Below, in pieces: positions 9,105 to 17,637 of a stretch of DNA of 49,233 nt. The DNA is taken from NCBI GenBank assembly GCA_026991225.1, contig JALXCB010000122.1, positions 1 to 49,233 on the forward strand, given 5' to 3'. Below the pieces are notes generated by a model. It worked only from the letters and a program-made list of their open reading frames with translations. It did not search any database and was not told the origin of the DNA. The stretch is from Anaerolineae bacterium (GTDB taxonomy: Bacteria > Chloroflexota > Anaerolineae > J102). Made by a program: the position numbers and the translations under genes. How positions within the stretch are numbered: position 1 is the stretch's first letter; every line of letters starts with the position of its first letter.

Positions 9105-9980
9105 TTAAACCCGTTCGATGATCTCTTTGCCGAACAAGCCGTAAGGCCGGATCATGAGGATGATGACCAGGACGATGTAGGAGATGACCTGCGCCAGGCT
9201 GCCATCGCCCACGTAGCCGCCCGCGTAAGCCTCCAGCAGCCCGATGATGGCCGCGCCCACCAGCGCGCCCGGAATGCTGTCCAGGCCGCCCAGGATGACC
9301 ACGGGGAACACCCGCAGGCCCACCCCCGAGAGGTTGGGGCTCACCTCCAGCACATTGGCCACGATGATGCCCGCCACGGCCGCGGTGATGGCGGCGATGG
9401 ACCAGGCCCAGGCGAAGATCTTTTGCACGCTGATGCCCACGCTCAACGCGGCCTGCTGATCATCCGCCACCGCGCGCATGGCCACGCCTTCCTTGTTGTA
9501 GCGAAAAAAGAGGGTGAAGATGACCAGGAAGGCCAGGGCGATGACGATGGCCCACAACTTGTCTGTGGTCACCACGGCGTTGAAGATATGCACTTCGTTC
9601 TTGGGAATGAACGCGGGGAACACCTGGGGATTCGTGCCCCAGATGCCGCCGACGATGGCTTTGAGCAAACTCGCCAAACCGATGGTGACCATGATGACCG
9701 AGATGATGGGTTCGCCGATGAGCGGGCGCAACACCAACCGTTCGATGATTACGCCCATAGCCGCGGCCACGATGATGGTCAAAATCACGCCGATGCTCCA
9801 GTGCACGCCCAACTGGCCCAGGAAGAAGTAAGCCAGATACGCGCCGATGAGCAGGAATTCGCCCTGGGCGAAGTTGATCACATCGCTGGACTTGTAGATG
9901 AGGACAAAGCCCAAGGCCACCAGCGCGTACACCGCGCCGCTGGTCAAGCCGGTCAACGTCAATTGCAAAAATTTATCCAT
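9105..9980 (-). CDS. livH: ABC transporter permease LivH
   Basis: This 291-aa integral membrane protein is the partner channel subunit of LivM. Diagnostic segments are GLTSGAVYALVALGFVLIYKSS at the N-terminus, NFAQGEFLLIGAYLAYF, and VFPVVILGGLDSIPGALVGA near the C-terminus (the EAA-like loop). The ATG is preceded by GAGGAG located inside the end of the upstream acyl-CoA ligase gene. The two genes overlap by 8 bp (ATGGATAA), implying translational coupling of ligase and channel. Confidence 0.94.
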   Translation of the reverse strand: MDKFLQLTLTGLTSGAVYALVALGFVLIYKSSDVINFAQGEFLLIGAYLAYFFLGQLGVHWSIGVILTIIVAAAMGVIIERLVLRPLIGEPIISVIMVTIGLASLLKAIVGGIWGTNPQVFPAFIPKNEVHIFNAVVTTDKLWAIVIALAFLVIFTLFFRYNKEGVAMRAVADDQQAALSVGISVQKIFAWAWSIAAITAAVAGIIVANVLEVSPNLSGVGLRVFPVVILGGLDSIPGALVGAAIIGLLEAYAGGYVGDGSLAQVISYIVLVIILMIRPYGLFGKEIIERV

Positions 9981-11883
9981 GCGTGTCCAACTCCTCGATC
10001 TTCAAGCGGGTCTTGATCACCGCCGTGCGGCCATCCTGATAGGTAATCGTGGACTCCACGTCCAGATAATCGTTTTCGCCGTAAAGGGCTTCGATGATGT
10101 CCTTGTAGCGTTCGGCCACGAAACGCCGCCGCACTTTGCGGGTGCGGGTCAACTCCGCGTCATCCGCGTCCAGCTCCTTGTGCAGCAGCAGGAAGCGGCG
10201 GATGCGGGCGGCCGGGGGCAGGTCCTGGTTGGATTGCTCCACATGCTTGCGCACCAGCGCGTAGACTTCGGGCTTTTGGGCCAGGTCGGTGTAGGTGGTG
10301 TACGCGATCTGGTTCTTCTCCGCCCAGGTGCCCACATTGCCCATATCGATGTTGATCATGGCCGTGATGTAAGGCAGATCGCCGCCGCCGAAGACCACCG
10401 CCTCCCGGATGTAGGGGCTGAATTTGAGCTTGTTTTCGATGAATTGCGGGCTGAATTTCGTACCGTCGGCCAGGGTCATCACGTCCTTGGCCCGGTCGAT
10501 GACGATGAGATGCCCGTCTTCGTCGAAATATCCGGCATCGCCTGTATGAAGCCAGCCATCCACCAGGGTCGTGCGGGTGGCCTCGTCGTTCTTGTAATAC
10601 CCCTTGAACACGGCCGGGCTCTTGATTTGGATCTCGCCCGTGTCCTCGTCGATGCGGACTTCGGTCTCGGGCAGGGGCGTGCCCACCGTCTGGAATTTGA
10701 TGTCGCCATCCCGATGCAGCACGGCGATGCCGCTGACCTCGGTCTGACCGTAGATCTGCTTCAGATTGACGCCCAATGCGTGGAAGAAGCGGAATACGTC
10801 CGGGCCCAGCGCCGCGCCGCCGGTGTAGGCCCGCACAATGTGTCGCAGACCCAAATGGTCTTTGATTTCCTGGAACATGACCCAGTCCGCGATCTTGTAT
10901 TTCAGCTTCAGGCCGAAGCCGGGCGTCTGCTTGTTGAAGCGCACATCCGCCATCTGATAGCCCACGGGCAGGGCCCAGTCGTACACCCTACGCTTGAGCC
11001 AGGTGGTATCCTCGATCTTCACCTGCACCCGGCTGACCAGATTCTCCCAGATGCGCGGGGGCGAGAACATGGTCTGAGGCCCGATCTCCCGGATGTTTTC
11101 CTGCACCGTCTCCGGCTCCTCCGGGAAGTTGATGGTGAATCCGGCCTGCAGGCCGCAGGCCAGGGACATCATCTGCTCGCCAATCCAGGCCAGGGGCAAG
11201 AAGCTGACGAACTCATCATCCTCCGACATGGGATCCACCTTCATCAGGTTGCGCCCCATGCTGATGAGGTTGTTGTGGGTGAGGATGGCCAGCTTGGGAT
11301 AGCCCGTCGTGCCGGACGTGGTGGAGAGGATGGCGATGTCTTCGCCCTGGCCCCGGGCCACCATCTCCTCCCACCAGCCCGGATGCTCTTTCTCATAAGC
11401 CCGGCCCAGCTCTTCGACTTCGGGAAAGTGCATGAGGTAGGGTTCGGTGTAATTGCGCAGGCCCTTGGGGTCGTAGTAGATGACCTTTTCCACCGTGTGC
11501 AGCCTGGGCCACAGTTCGATGACTTTGTCCACCTGCTCCTGGTCTTCCACCACCATGAATTTGGCGTCGCTGTGGGTGACGATGTAGGCGACTTCATCGA
11601 CGATGCTGTCCTGATAGATGCCGATGGACTTGCCCCCGATGCTTTGCGCCGCCAGCTCGGCGTACACCCACTCGGGCCGGTTGTCCCCGATGATGGCCAC
11701 GGTGTCGTCTGGCTCGAAGCCCATGCTGGCCAGGCCCAGGGCGAAATACCTGACATGATCCAGATACTCCGCCCAGCTTACGCTTTGCCAGATGCCGAAC
11801 TCTTTCTCGCGCAAAGCGGTCTTCTTGTCACCGTAAAGCTTCGCTTTCTCGACCAAAAATTGTGGAAACGTTTCGGGCTGCAT
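9973..11883 (-). CDS. AMP-forming long-chain-type acyl-CoA synthetase
   Basis: The enzyme should activate a carboxylic acid as an acyl-adenylate and transfer it to CoA in the cytoplasm. Core motifs of the ANL superfamily are present: STTSGTTGYPK (P-loop), YGQTEVSG, and GWLHTGDAGYFDEDGHL leading into the hinge DRAKDVMTLADG. The C-terminal half (TRTRKVRRRFVAERYKDII) is of the FAA1/FadD15 long-chain type. I start at MQPETFPQFL, because the frame above it begins with a TTG and has no ribosome site. The gene sits inside the transporter locus and overlaps livH, so the ligand of the importer is probably its substrate. Chain length and aromaticity cannot be read. Confidence 0.9.
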   Translation of the reverse strand: MQPETFPQFLVEKAKLYGDKKTALREKEFGIWQSVSWAEYLDHVRYFALGLASMGFEPDDTVAIIGDNRPEWVYAELAAQSIGGKSIGIYQDSIVDEVAYIVTHSDAKFMVVEDQEQVDKVIELWPRLHTVEKVIYYDPKGLRNYTEPYLMHFPEVEELGRAYEKEHPGWWEEMVARGQGEDIAILSTTSGTTGYPKLAILTHNNLISMGRNLMKVDPMSEDDEFVSFLPLAWIGEQMMSLACGLQAGFTINFPEEPETVQENIREIGPQTMFSPPRIWENLVSRVQVKIEDTTWLKRRVYDWALPVGYQMADVRFNKQTPGFGLKLKYKIADWVMFQEIKDHLGLRHIVRAYTGGAALGPDVFRFFHALGVNLKQIYGQTEVSGIAVLHRDGDIKFQTVGTPLPETEVRIDEDTGEIQIKSPAVFKGYYKNDEATRTTLVDGWLHTGDAGYFDEDGHLIVIDRAKDVMTLADGTKFSPQFIENKLKFSPYIREAVVFGGGDLPYITAMINIDMGNVGTWAEKNQIAYTTYTDLAQKPEVYALVRKHVEQSNQDLPPAARIRRFLLLHKELDADDAELTRTRKVRRRFVAERYKDIIEALYGENDYLDVESTITYQDGRTAVIKTRLKIEELDTHG

Positions 11884-12210
11884 GGCGGTTCGATAGAGGA
11901 TGAGAGGCAAGAGTGGAATGGGTGCAAGCCAATCTGGCGCATGACGCCGTCATTGTGAAACGTGATGCGCAATGCGTCACAACTTTACGGATTACGCATG
12001 ACGCATTCCGCTCGTTGCAGACTCGCCCAACGTGGACTTTAGTGCCTTATCAATGGAATTCTTGCTCACTGGGCAAGAAAATGCCTCACGCAAAGACGCA
12101 GAGCCGCAAAGGGAAAAAAGAAGCAAAGAAAAGCTTAGCGCCTTGGCGACTTTGCGCGAGATCAGCTTTTTGGTTCCGGCTTGTCCAGGTTAGGTTATTT
12201 TGTATACGAA
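11884..12210. repeat. Gap holding two palindromic repeats (families E and D)
   Basis: At 11950-12045 GTGAAACGTGATGCGCAATGC faces GGATTACGCATGACGCATTC, followed by the recurrent tail TTGCAGACTCGCCCAACG. At 12085-12170 CACGCAAAGACGCAGAGCCG faces CGCCTTGGCGACTTTGCGCG. The string TGCAAGCCAATCTGGCGC near 11925 recurs near 37440. I see no gene, promoter or T-tract terminator, although the gap lies inside the transporter locus. Confidence 0.7.
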
Positions 12211-13056
12211 TTAAAACAACGAGAACGCGCTCGATTCCTCACCGAGATAAGCCTCGATGACGCGAGGGTTCTGGCGCACCTCATCGGGCGTGCCATCGCC
12301 GATCTTCTGACCGAAATCGAGCACAGCCACATGGTCGGAGATATCCATGACAACGCCCATATCATGCTCGATGAGCACGATGGTGACGCCATGTTCTTCG
12401 TTGACGTCCAGAATAAAGCGGGCCATGTCCTCCTTTTCCTCGGTGTTCATGCCCGCCATCGGTTCATCCAGCAGCAGAATGGCCGGTTTCATGGCCAACG
12501 CCCGGCCCAATTCCACCCGTTTCTGCAGCCCATACGCCAGGGTCCCCACGGTCTTCTTACGGATGGATTCGATTTCCAGGAGATCGATGATCTCTTCGAC
12601 GAATTTCCGGTATTCGATCTCCTCGCGCTGCGCCGATCCCCAATAAAGTGCGGCGCTCAACACCCCGGTTTTCATGTGCACATGACATCCGGCCAGCAGA
12701 TTCTCCAGCACAGTCATGTGTTTGAATAATTCGATATTCTGAAAAGATCGGGCCACGCCCACTTTGGCAATCTTATGAGGCGGCATCCTGGTCAATTCGA
12801 ACTGCTTCCCGTCGTTATGAAAGGTGATATGCCCTTCTTGCGGACGATACAATCCGCTGATGCAATTCAGCAGCGATGTCTTCCCCGCGCCGTTGGGCCC
12901 GATGATGGCGATGATCTCACTCTGCTTGACGGTCAGGCTCACCCCGGCTAACGCGGTGACGCCCCCAAACCTCAACTTCACATTCTCCACTTCCAATTGC
13001 ACGTCACCAGGCTTCAACGTACTCCCATTGAGATTATGCTGCATTGCGTGAGCCAT
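12211..13056 (-). CDS. livG: Branched-chain amino acid-type ABC transporter ATP-binding protein LivG
   Basis: This is the second ATPase of the importer. Walker A is GPNGAGKTS, the signature region is LAYGLQKRVELGRAL (the family usually has LSYGxQRR), and Walker B is ILLLDEPMAGMN. The C-terminus VIEAYLGEE is the LivG hallmark. An AAGGAAA ribosome site lies 6 nt before the chosen ATG (MAHAMQHN). It is the first gene of the locus, downstream of two sigma70-like promoters. The product is slightly longer than usual because of an N-terminal extension of about 18 residues before QLEVENVKLRFGG. Confidence 0.94.
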   Translation of the reverse strand: MAHAMQHNLNGSTLKPGDVQLEVENVKLRFGGVTALAGVSLTVKQSEIIAIIGPNGAGKTSLLNCISGLYRPQEGHITFHNDGKQFELTRMPPHKIAKVGVARSFQNIELFKHMTVLENLLAGCHVHMKTGVLSAALYWGSAQREEIEYRKFVEEIIDLLEIESIRKKTVGTLAYGLQKRVELGRALAMKPAILLLDEPMAGMNTEEKEDMARFILDVNEEHGVTIVLIEHDMGVVMDISDHVAVLDFGQKIGDGTPDEVRQNPRVIEAYLGEESSAFSLF

Positions 13057-13115
13057 AACGTTTCCTTTGGGGCGAGAAAAAGGACGGAACGGATGCGACA
13101 GCGGCTTGGAAAAAG

Positions 13116-13144
13116 TTTGTATCGCAGAATGCTCAAAGTGTCAA
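13116..13144 (-). promoter_or_regulatory. Proximal sigma70-like promoter of the liv locus
   Basis: On the minus strand TTGACA (13139-13144) and TACAAA (13116-13121) are separated by 17 bp, about 60 bp upstream of livG. The -35 is consensus and the -10 matches at five of six. Confidence 0.7.
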
Positions 13145-13176
13145 GGGGCACATCAAGGGGCGTGTGATGGTTTGAG

Positions 13177-13205
13177 AGTATACCAGCATCCAATTGATAT
13201 GGCAA
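13177..13205 (-). promoter_or_regulatory. Distal sigma70-like promoter of the liv locus
   Basis: On the minus strand TTGCCA (13200-13205) and TATACT (13177-13182) are separated by 17 bp. With the proximal promoter this would give two start points for the transporter transcript, both in the divergent gap shared with sdaA. Confidence 0.65.
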
Positions 13206-13282
13206 TTTTTCTTTAACCCGTGATTTGGCTTGATTTTGCATCCAGATGACGGGTTTACAGTTTTGCGCGCCATCATGGCTTA

Positions 13283-13312
13283 TTTTCAAGACGGGATTCC
13301 TTGCGCTACAAT
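13283..13312 (+). promoter_or_regulatory. sdaA promoter with a leaderless geometry
   Basis: TTTTCA (13283-13288), an 18-bp spacer and TACAAT (13307-13312) end only 6 nt before the ATG of sdaA. Transcription starting about 7 nt after the -10 would begin at the initiation codon. No ribosome site is present. Confidence 0.6.
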
Positions 13313-13318
13313 GACCTC

Positions 13319-14266
13319 ATGTTCGAATCCCTTGCCGAAATGCTCTCCCTGGCTGAAGCGGAAAACCAGCCTCTGCACGCCATCGTCATCGCCCGCGAGG
13401 CGGAGACCACCGGTCGCTCGCGAGAGGAAGTGTGGGCCGCCATGGCCCGCCGTCTGCAAGTCATGCGTCAGAGCGCGGAGGAGGGGCTTTCCCGCCCCGT
13501 GCGATCCCTCAGCGGCATGACGGGCGGCGATGCTTATCGTCTGTGGCAGTGGTTGGCGGCCGGGCATGAGCCCGTCACCGGCCCCATCCTCAGCCGGGCC
13601 ATCGCCCGCGCCATGGCGGTGAACGAGGTCAACGCGGGCATGGGCTGTATCGTGGCCACGCCCACCGCGGGCTCCGCCGGCATCCTCCCCGGCGTCCTCC
13701 TCACCCTGCAGGAAGCCTACGGTTTCAGTGATGACGACCTGGTAAACGCGTTGTTCACGGCCAGCGGCGTGGGCGCGGTCATCGCCCGCCGGGCCAGCAT
13801 CGCCGGGGCCGCGGGCGGTTGTCAGGCCGAGACGGGCAGCGCCGCAGCCATGGCCGCGGCCGCGGGCGTGGAACTGCTGGGCGGCTCACCCCATCAGTCG
13901 GCTCATGCCGTGGCCATCACCCTGAAAAACATGCTGGGGCTGGTGTGCGATCCGGTCGCGGGGCTGGTGGAAGTTCCCTGCATTAAGCGCAACGCTGCGG
14001 GCGCGGCCCAATGCTTCATCGCCATCGACCTGGCTCTGGCTGGGGTGAAGAGCGTCATCCCGCCCGATGAGGTCATCGACGCCATGGGGCGCATCGGACG
14101 CCGCATGGATCCGCGTTTCAAGGAGACCGCGGAAGGCGGCCTCGCGGCCACGCCCACAGGCCGTCGTCTGGCCCGGATGATCTGGAGCCATTCAGAGGAC
14201 CAGAGGGACAGAAAGCCAGAAGGACAGCGGGATGCCGCCAGCACAAACGCCCCAACGACCGAATGA
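13319..14266 (+). CDS. sdaAA: L-serine dehydratase, iron-sulfur-dependent, alpha subunit
   Basis: The enzyme deaminates L-serine to pyruvate and ammonia using a [4Fe-4S] cluster. The alpha-subunit signature is clear: NAGMGCIVATPTAGSAGILPG, GAAGGCQAETGSA, and CDPVAGLVEVPCIKRNA, which supply conserved cysteines. At 315 aa it matches the separate alpha chain of two-subunit enzymes. The regulatory beta chain (SdaAB) is not in this window, so it must be encoded elsewhere or be absent. The last 25 or so residues (EDQRDRKPEGQRDAAS) are hydrophilic and low in complexity. I start at the ATG at 13319, because the frame upstream opens with a TTG overlapping the -10 box. It diverges from the liv locus. 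Confidence 0.93.
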   Translation: MFESLAEMLSLAEAENQPLHAIVIAREAETTGRSREEVWAAMARRLQVMRQSAEEGLSRPVRSLSGMTGGDAYRLWQWLAAGHEPVTGPILSRAIARAMAVNEVNAGMGCIVATPTAGSAGILPGVLLTLQEAYGFSDDDLVNALFTASGVGAVIARRASIAGAAGGCQAETGSAAAMAAAAGVELLGGSPHQSAHAVAITLKNMLGLVCDPVAGLVEVPCIKRNAAGAAQCFIAIDLALAGVKSVIPPDEVIDAMGRIGRRMDPRFKETAEGGLAATPTGRRLARMIWSHSEDQRDRKPEGQRDAASTNAPTTE

Positions 14267-14315
14267 CCAGATAACACCCTCCCCCCACTGATCACTGATT
14301 ACTGACTCCTCCCCC

Positions 14316-15197
14316 ATGCCTCTCTCCGCCGCGGTCATCATCGTCAACTGGAATGGCAAAGACTACCTGCGCGTCTGTCTGGACAGCCTGCGCGACCAAA
14401 CCCATCCCGATTTCCGGGTCATCGTCGTGGACAATGGCTCCACGGATGGGTCATTGGAGATGCTGGCGGCACGCTATCCCGAGGTGCAGGTGGAGGCCCT
14501 GGGCGAGAACATGGGGTTCGTCGTGGCCAGCAATTTGGGCGCGGAACGGGCGGGGGATGTCGACGTGTTGGTCATGCTGAACAACGACACCGAAGCGGAG
14601 CCCCAATGGTTGAAAGCGCTCTGCGCGACGCTGGAAGCCCACCCCGAAGCGGGTGCGGCCGCCAGCAAGATGCTGCTTTTCGACCGTCGCGACGTGCTGC
14701 ACGCCGCGGGCGACGTCATGGCCCCGGGCTTCTTCCCCCAAAACCGAGGCGTGTGGGAGGTGGACCGCGGTCAGTATGATGACGATATCTGGGTGTTTGG
14801 CCCGTGCGGAGGCGCGGCCGCGTATCGCCGCGAGGTATGGGAGGCTCTGGGCGGGTTCGACGCCCGGCTGTTCATGTATCTGGAGGACGTGGACCTGGCC
14901 TGGCGCATGAACAAAGCGGGCTGGAAGACGGTCTTCGCGCCCGAGGCCCGGGTCTATCATCATCTCAGCGCCACGGGCGGCGGGAAGATCGCCAGCTACT
15001 ACGTGGGCCGCAATCTCATCCTCCTTCACCGCTGGCATCTCACCTGGGCCGACTGGCGGCGGGAATGGCGGGCCATCCTGGGGGGGCACGCCAGAATCGT
15101 ATGGGATGCGCTGCAGGCGTGGCGGGGAGAGGCCGCGCGGGCGAGGTTGAAGGGCGTGCTGCACGGGCTGCTGGGGATCACGGGCAAACGGCATTGA
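14316..15197 (+). CDS. Family 2 glycosyltransferase (rhamnosyltransferase-like)
   Basis: This is an inverting GT-A enzyme that would transfer a sugar from a nucleotide donor to a growing surface glycan on the cytoplasmic side. Characteristic segments are VIIVNWNGKDYLRVCLDSL, VVDNGSTDGSLEML, LNNDTEAEPQW (the acidic metal-binding motif) and GGFDARLFMYLEDVDLAWRM (the acceptor/base region). At 293 aa it is a minimal single-domain enzyme with no obvious membrane span. It follows sdaAA by 49 bp, through a short GATCACTGATTACTGA repeat. Sugar specificity cannot be read. Confidence 0.9.
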   Translation: MPLSAAVIIVNWNGKDYLRVCLDSLRDQTHPDFRVIVVDNGSTDGSLEMLAARYPEVQVEALGENMGFVVASNLGAERAGDVDVLVMLNNDTEAEPQWLKALCATLEAHPEAGAAASKMLLFDRRDVLHAAGDVMAPGFFPQNRGVWEVDRGQYDDDIWVFGPCGGAAAYRREVWEALGGFDARLFMYLEDVDLAWRMNKAGWKTVFAPEARVYHHLSATGGGKIASYYVGRNLILLHRWHLTWADWRREWRAILGGHARIVWDALQAWRGEAARARLKGVLHGLLGITGKRH

Positions 15198-15439
15198 CGG
15201 GCGTTTGGGCGCGAACTCCCTGGCCGACGCACACAAAAGCGGGCGGCCCGAGCGACAGATCACAGATCGTCGATACGAACAAAATGCCGCGCGGCCACGT
15301 GGGCGCGGGGAGCCAATCCGTAATGCGTAGCGACCTCACGAATTACGCATTACGCATCACGTGCGTGGCAGACTCGCCCAACGCAGGCTTCAAGTCCCTT
15401 TAGCAAACCAATGCAACCCTATTTTCGGAACTGTCCCCC
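15198..15439. repeat. Convergent gap with palindromic repeats
   Basis: Between two converging genes, 15240-15300 carries a degenerate family C hairpin (GGCCCGAGCGACAGATCACAG). At 15315-15400 a family E palindrome (AATCCGTAATGCGTAGCG facing GAATTACGCATTACGC) is followed by the recurrent GCAGACTCGCCCAACG tail. No T-tract terminator was found. Confidence 0.65.
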
Positions 15440-15910
15440 TCATCGCCGCAGCGTCGCCCGGATGCGATCGGGATGGAGGAGCAGGTCGAGGGCGTCGAGG
15501 ATGTCCGGGATGTAAATGTCCGCGGCCAGGATCGCGGCCACAGCCGCGCCCTCGCCGCCGTTGACCGCGAGGCCCAACGCGGCTTCTTTCAGCATGAGCG
15601 CGTCGTTGGCCCCGTTGCCGATGGCGACGACGCTGTCTGCACCCAGGCCCTGCACCAACTGCTTCTTTTGCGGCCCGCCCGGGCCGGGCGTCATCTTGTG
15701 GAAGTGAATGCCCAGCGCCAGCGCAGCCTCCTGCCCCCCGCCATGGGTGTCCGCGGTGATGAGATGAACGGCCAACAAAGGTTTGAGCTGGTCCAGGCGC
15801 TCTTTCACGCCCGGAAGCAGAACGCCGTCTCGGGCCAGGGTGCCGTTCATATCCAGCACGAGGTGTTGCAGGGTGATTTCTCGATAGTCAGGGATGGAGA
15901 TGGAGATCAT
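15440..15910 (-). CDS. HAD-superfamily phosphatase of the soluble P-type-ATPase-like group
   Basis: A small (156 aa) HAD phosphatase. Motif I is DMNGTLARDG with the nucleophilic Asp first. The second acidic residue is replaced by Asn, as in P-type-ATPase-like HAD proteins (DKTGT). Motif II is probably the Thr of LITAD. GNGANDALMLKEAALGLAV forms motifs III/IV with the metal-binding Asp. No cap domain is present, so a small phosphoester or protein substrate is possible, but the natural substrate is unknown. A family 1 mobile element inserted 33 bp upstream of the start and may have separated the gene from its -35 region. Confidence 0.82.
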   Translation of the reverse strand: MISISIPDYREITLQHLVLDMNGTLARDGVLLPGVKERLDQLKPLLAVHLITADTHGGGQEAALALGIHFHKMTPGPGGPQKKQLVQGLGADSVVAIGNGANDALMLKEAALGLAVNGGEGAAVAAILAADIYIPDILDALDLLLHPDRIRATLRR

Positions 15911-15942
15911 GAGATTCGGCTTCCTCTAAACTAAACGCATTT

Positions 15943-16095
15943 GTAACTACTAAGGTCTCGCCACCGCTTTTTGCCACGAAGATACGAAGAAAAACGAAGG
16001 CACGAAGTTTTTCCTTTATTTTTCCTTCGTGTCTTCGAAAAACTTCGAGCCTTCGTGGCTTTTCGAGGCCTGAAATCGAGTACGTTAGTAGTTAC
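15943..16095 (+). mobile_element. MITE-like element, family 1, 153 bp, 8-bp target duplication ACGCATTT
   Basis: The unit begins GTAACTACTAAGG and ends GTACGTTAGTAGTTAC. It is flanked on both sides by ACGCATTT (15935-15942 and 16096-16103). The interior is almost a single hairpin of CACGAAG words. By direct comparison it is identical, base for base, to the reverse complement of 29701-29853. No reading frame inside encodes a transposase. Confidence 0.93.
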
Positions 16096-16125
16096 ACGCA
16101 TTTTGAAATCAGGTGTTTTCGGCCT

Positions 16126-16340
16126 CGGCCACCCGGCGCTGAAGCTCCGGGCTACGAAACGACGCCGGGTGAACCCGGCTTCCCGCGGCGCGCGACCTGC
16201 GCCGTAGCCCCATTTATGGGGCGTCGTTTTTAGCCCGCAGGTTCACCTGCGGGCGGTGGCGCGGCCAGAGAATCGCCTTTCATTGATGATCCAATGCGAA
16301 CCAAAAAGCCTTGGTTTCAATTTGCTTTCAGTTTAAATAT
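16126..16340. repeat. Chained-hairpin repeat with a second inverted copy at the window end
   Basis: Hairpins CCCGGCGCTGAAGCTCCGGG, GCCGGGTGAACCCGGC, GCCCCATTTATGGGGC and CCCGCAGGTTCACCTGCGGG follow in order. Bases 16210-16340 match the reverse complement of 49104-49233, with about seven differences by eye. The repeat edge coincides with the stop codon of the CoA-transferase gene on the minus strand. The hairpin order resembles the cores of the elements at 29255 and 39867. Confidence 0.85.
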
Positions 16341-17637
16341 AGCCCAACGCCCGGGCCTGCTTGCGCAAATCCGCCCGGAAGTCGGGGTGGGCGATGCCGA
16401 TGAGGGCCTCGACCCGCTGGCGGATGGTCTTGCCATACAAATCGGCTACGCCGTATTCGGTGACCACATAGTGCACGTCGTTGCGAGTGGTCACCACGCC
16501 CGCGCCCTGCTTGAGCATGGGCACGATGCGGGAGATAGTCCCGCCTTTGGCCGTGGAAGGCAGGGCAATGATGGGCTTACCGCCCTTGCTGCGAGTGGCG
16601 CCGCGGATGAAATCCACCTGGCCGCCCACACCGCTGTACAGCTTGGGCCCGATGGAATCCGCACACACCTGCCCCGTCAGGTCCACCTCGATGGCGGAGT
16701 TGATGGCGATCATGTTGTCGTTTTGGGCGATGACGAAAGGATCATTGACGTAATCCTGGGGGTGAAATTCCACCATGGCGTTATCATCGATGAAATCATA
16801 GAGCCGCTGCGTGCCCAGCACAAACCCGGCGATGATCTTGCCCGGATGCAGGGTCTTGCGATCTCCGGTGATCACGCCCATCTCCACCAGGTCCACCACG
16901 CCGTCGGAAAAAAGCTCGGTGTGAATGCCCAGGTCGCGCTTGTCTCTGAGAAAATAGAGCACGCCATCGGGAATAGAGCCGATGCCCATCTGCAGGGTGG
17001 CTCCATCGGGGATCATCTCGGCGATGTGGGCGCCGATGGCCTTTTGCAGCTCGCCCGGCTCGCCCTGGGGCAGCTCGGGCAGCCGATAATTGACGGGCAC
17101 GACATGGGTGAGCTTGGAGACGTGGATGAAGCTGTTGCCCAGGGCCCGGGGCATCTGGTCGTTGACTTCGGCGATGATGATGCGGGCGGATTCGGCCGCG
17201 GGCTTGGTCAGCCCCACCTCCACGCCGAAAGAACAAAACCCGTGCTCATCGGGCGGCGAGAGATGCACCAGGGCCACGTCCAGAGAGATGATGCGCTGTT
17301 TGAACAGCTTGGGCACTTCGTTGAGGAAGACGGGCGTAAAATCGGCCCGGCCTTCGTGCACGGCCTTACGCACATTGGGGCTGATGAACATGGTGTTCAC
17401 CCGGATCTTCCCCTCCATGTCCGGGGCCACATAGTCCGCGTCGCCGATGGTGAGGATCTGGTGGATGGTCGTGCCGTGGATATCGTTGGCTCGGGCCCGC
17501 TCCACCAGCGCATGAAGCAGCTTTTGCGGCACGGAGCAGTTGCCAGTGAGGAAAATGTCATCCCCATCGGAAATGGATTGAATGGCCTCCTCCGCCGTGG
17601 TGATTTTGGAATGATAAATGCGTTCCCATGCTTTCAT
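16333..17637 (-). CDS. Acetyl-CoA hydrolase / 4-hydroxybutyrate CoA-transferase family protein
   Basis: The 434-aa enzyme belongs to the family that moves CoA between acetate and other short acids through a glutamyl-CoA intermediate. The likely catalytic Glu is in GIHTELFSDGVVDL. Other family segments are AEVNDQMPRALGNSFIHVS, QMGIGSIPDGVLYFL, GGQVDFIRGATRSKGGKPIIALPSTAK and VVTEYGVADLYGKTIRQR. Its ATG overlaps the stop of the alanine dehydrogenase gene by 4 bp (ATGA), so the pair is translationally coupled. A role in converting alanine-derived pyruvate/acetyl-CoA to an organic acid is inferred. Substrate preference among acetate, propionate, butyrate or 4-hydroxybutyrate is not resolvable here. 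Confidence 0.9.
   Translation of the reverse strand: MKAWERIYHSKITTAEEAIQSISDGDDIFLTGNCSVPQKLLHALVERARANDIHGTTIHQILTIGDADYVAPDMEGKIRVNTMFISPNVRKAVHEGRADFTPVFLNEVPKLFKQRIISLDVALVHLSPPDEHGFCSFGVEVGLTKPAAESARIIIAEVNDQMPRALGNSFIHVSKLTHVVPVNYRLPELPQGEPGELQKAIGAHIAEMIPDGATLQMGIGSIPDGVLYFLRDKRDLGIHTELFSDGVVDLVEMGVITGDRKTLHPGKIIAGFVLGTQRLYDFIDDNAMVEFHPQDYVNDPFVIAQNDNMIAINSAIEVDLTGQVCADSIGPKLYSGVGGQVDFIRGATRSKGGKPIIALPSTAKGGTISRIVPMLKQGAGVVTTRNDVHYVVTEYGVADLYGKTIRQRVEALIGIAHPDFRADLRKQARALGYI

Noticed and set aside
9898-11958. A 686-codon open frame on the plus strand
   Set aside because: It is antisense to the acyl-CoA ligase, whose catalytic motifs are intact. Long shadow frames are expected at this GC content.
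12041-12210. Gap inside the transporter locus considered as an operon end
   Set aside because: It contains only palindromic repeats without a T-tract, and no promoter was found in front of the ligase gene, so I cannot say whether transcription stops.
15961-16080. CACGAAG words considered as a CRISPR array
   Set aside because: There are no equal-length direct repeats separated by unique spacers and no cas genes. The pattern is palindromic with defined ends and target duplications.
16206-16231. GCCCCATTTATGGGGC followed by TTTTT as an intrinsic terminator
   Set aside because: It is a hairpin of a repeat that recurs elsewhere, and no plus-strand gene ends just upstream.
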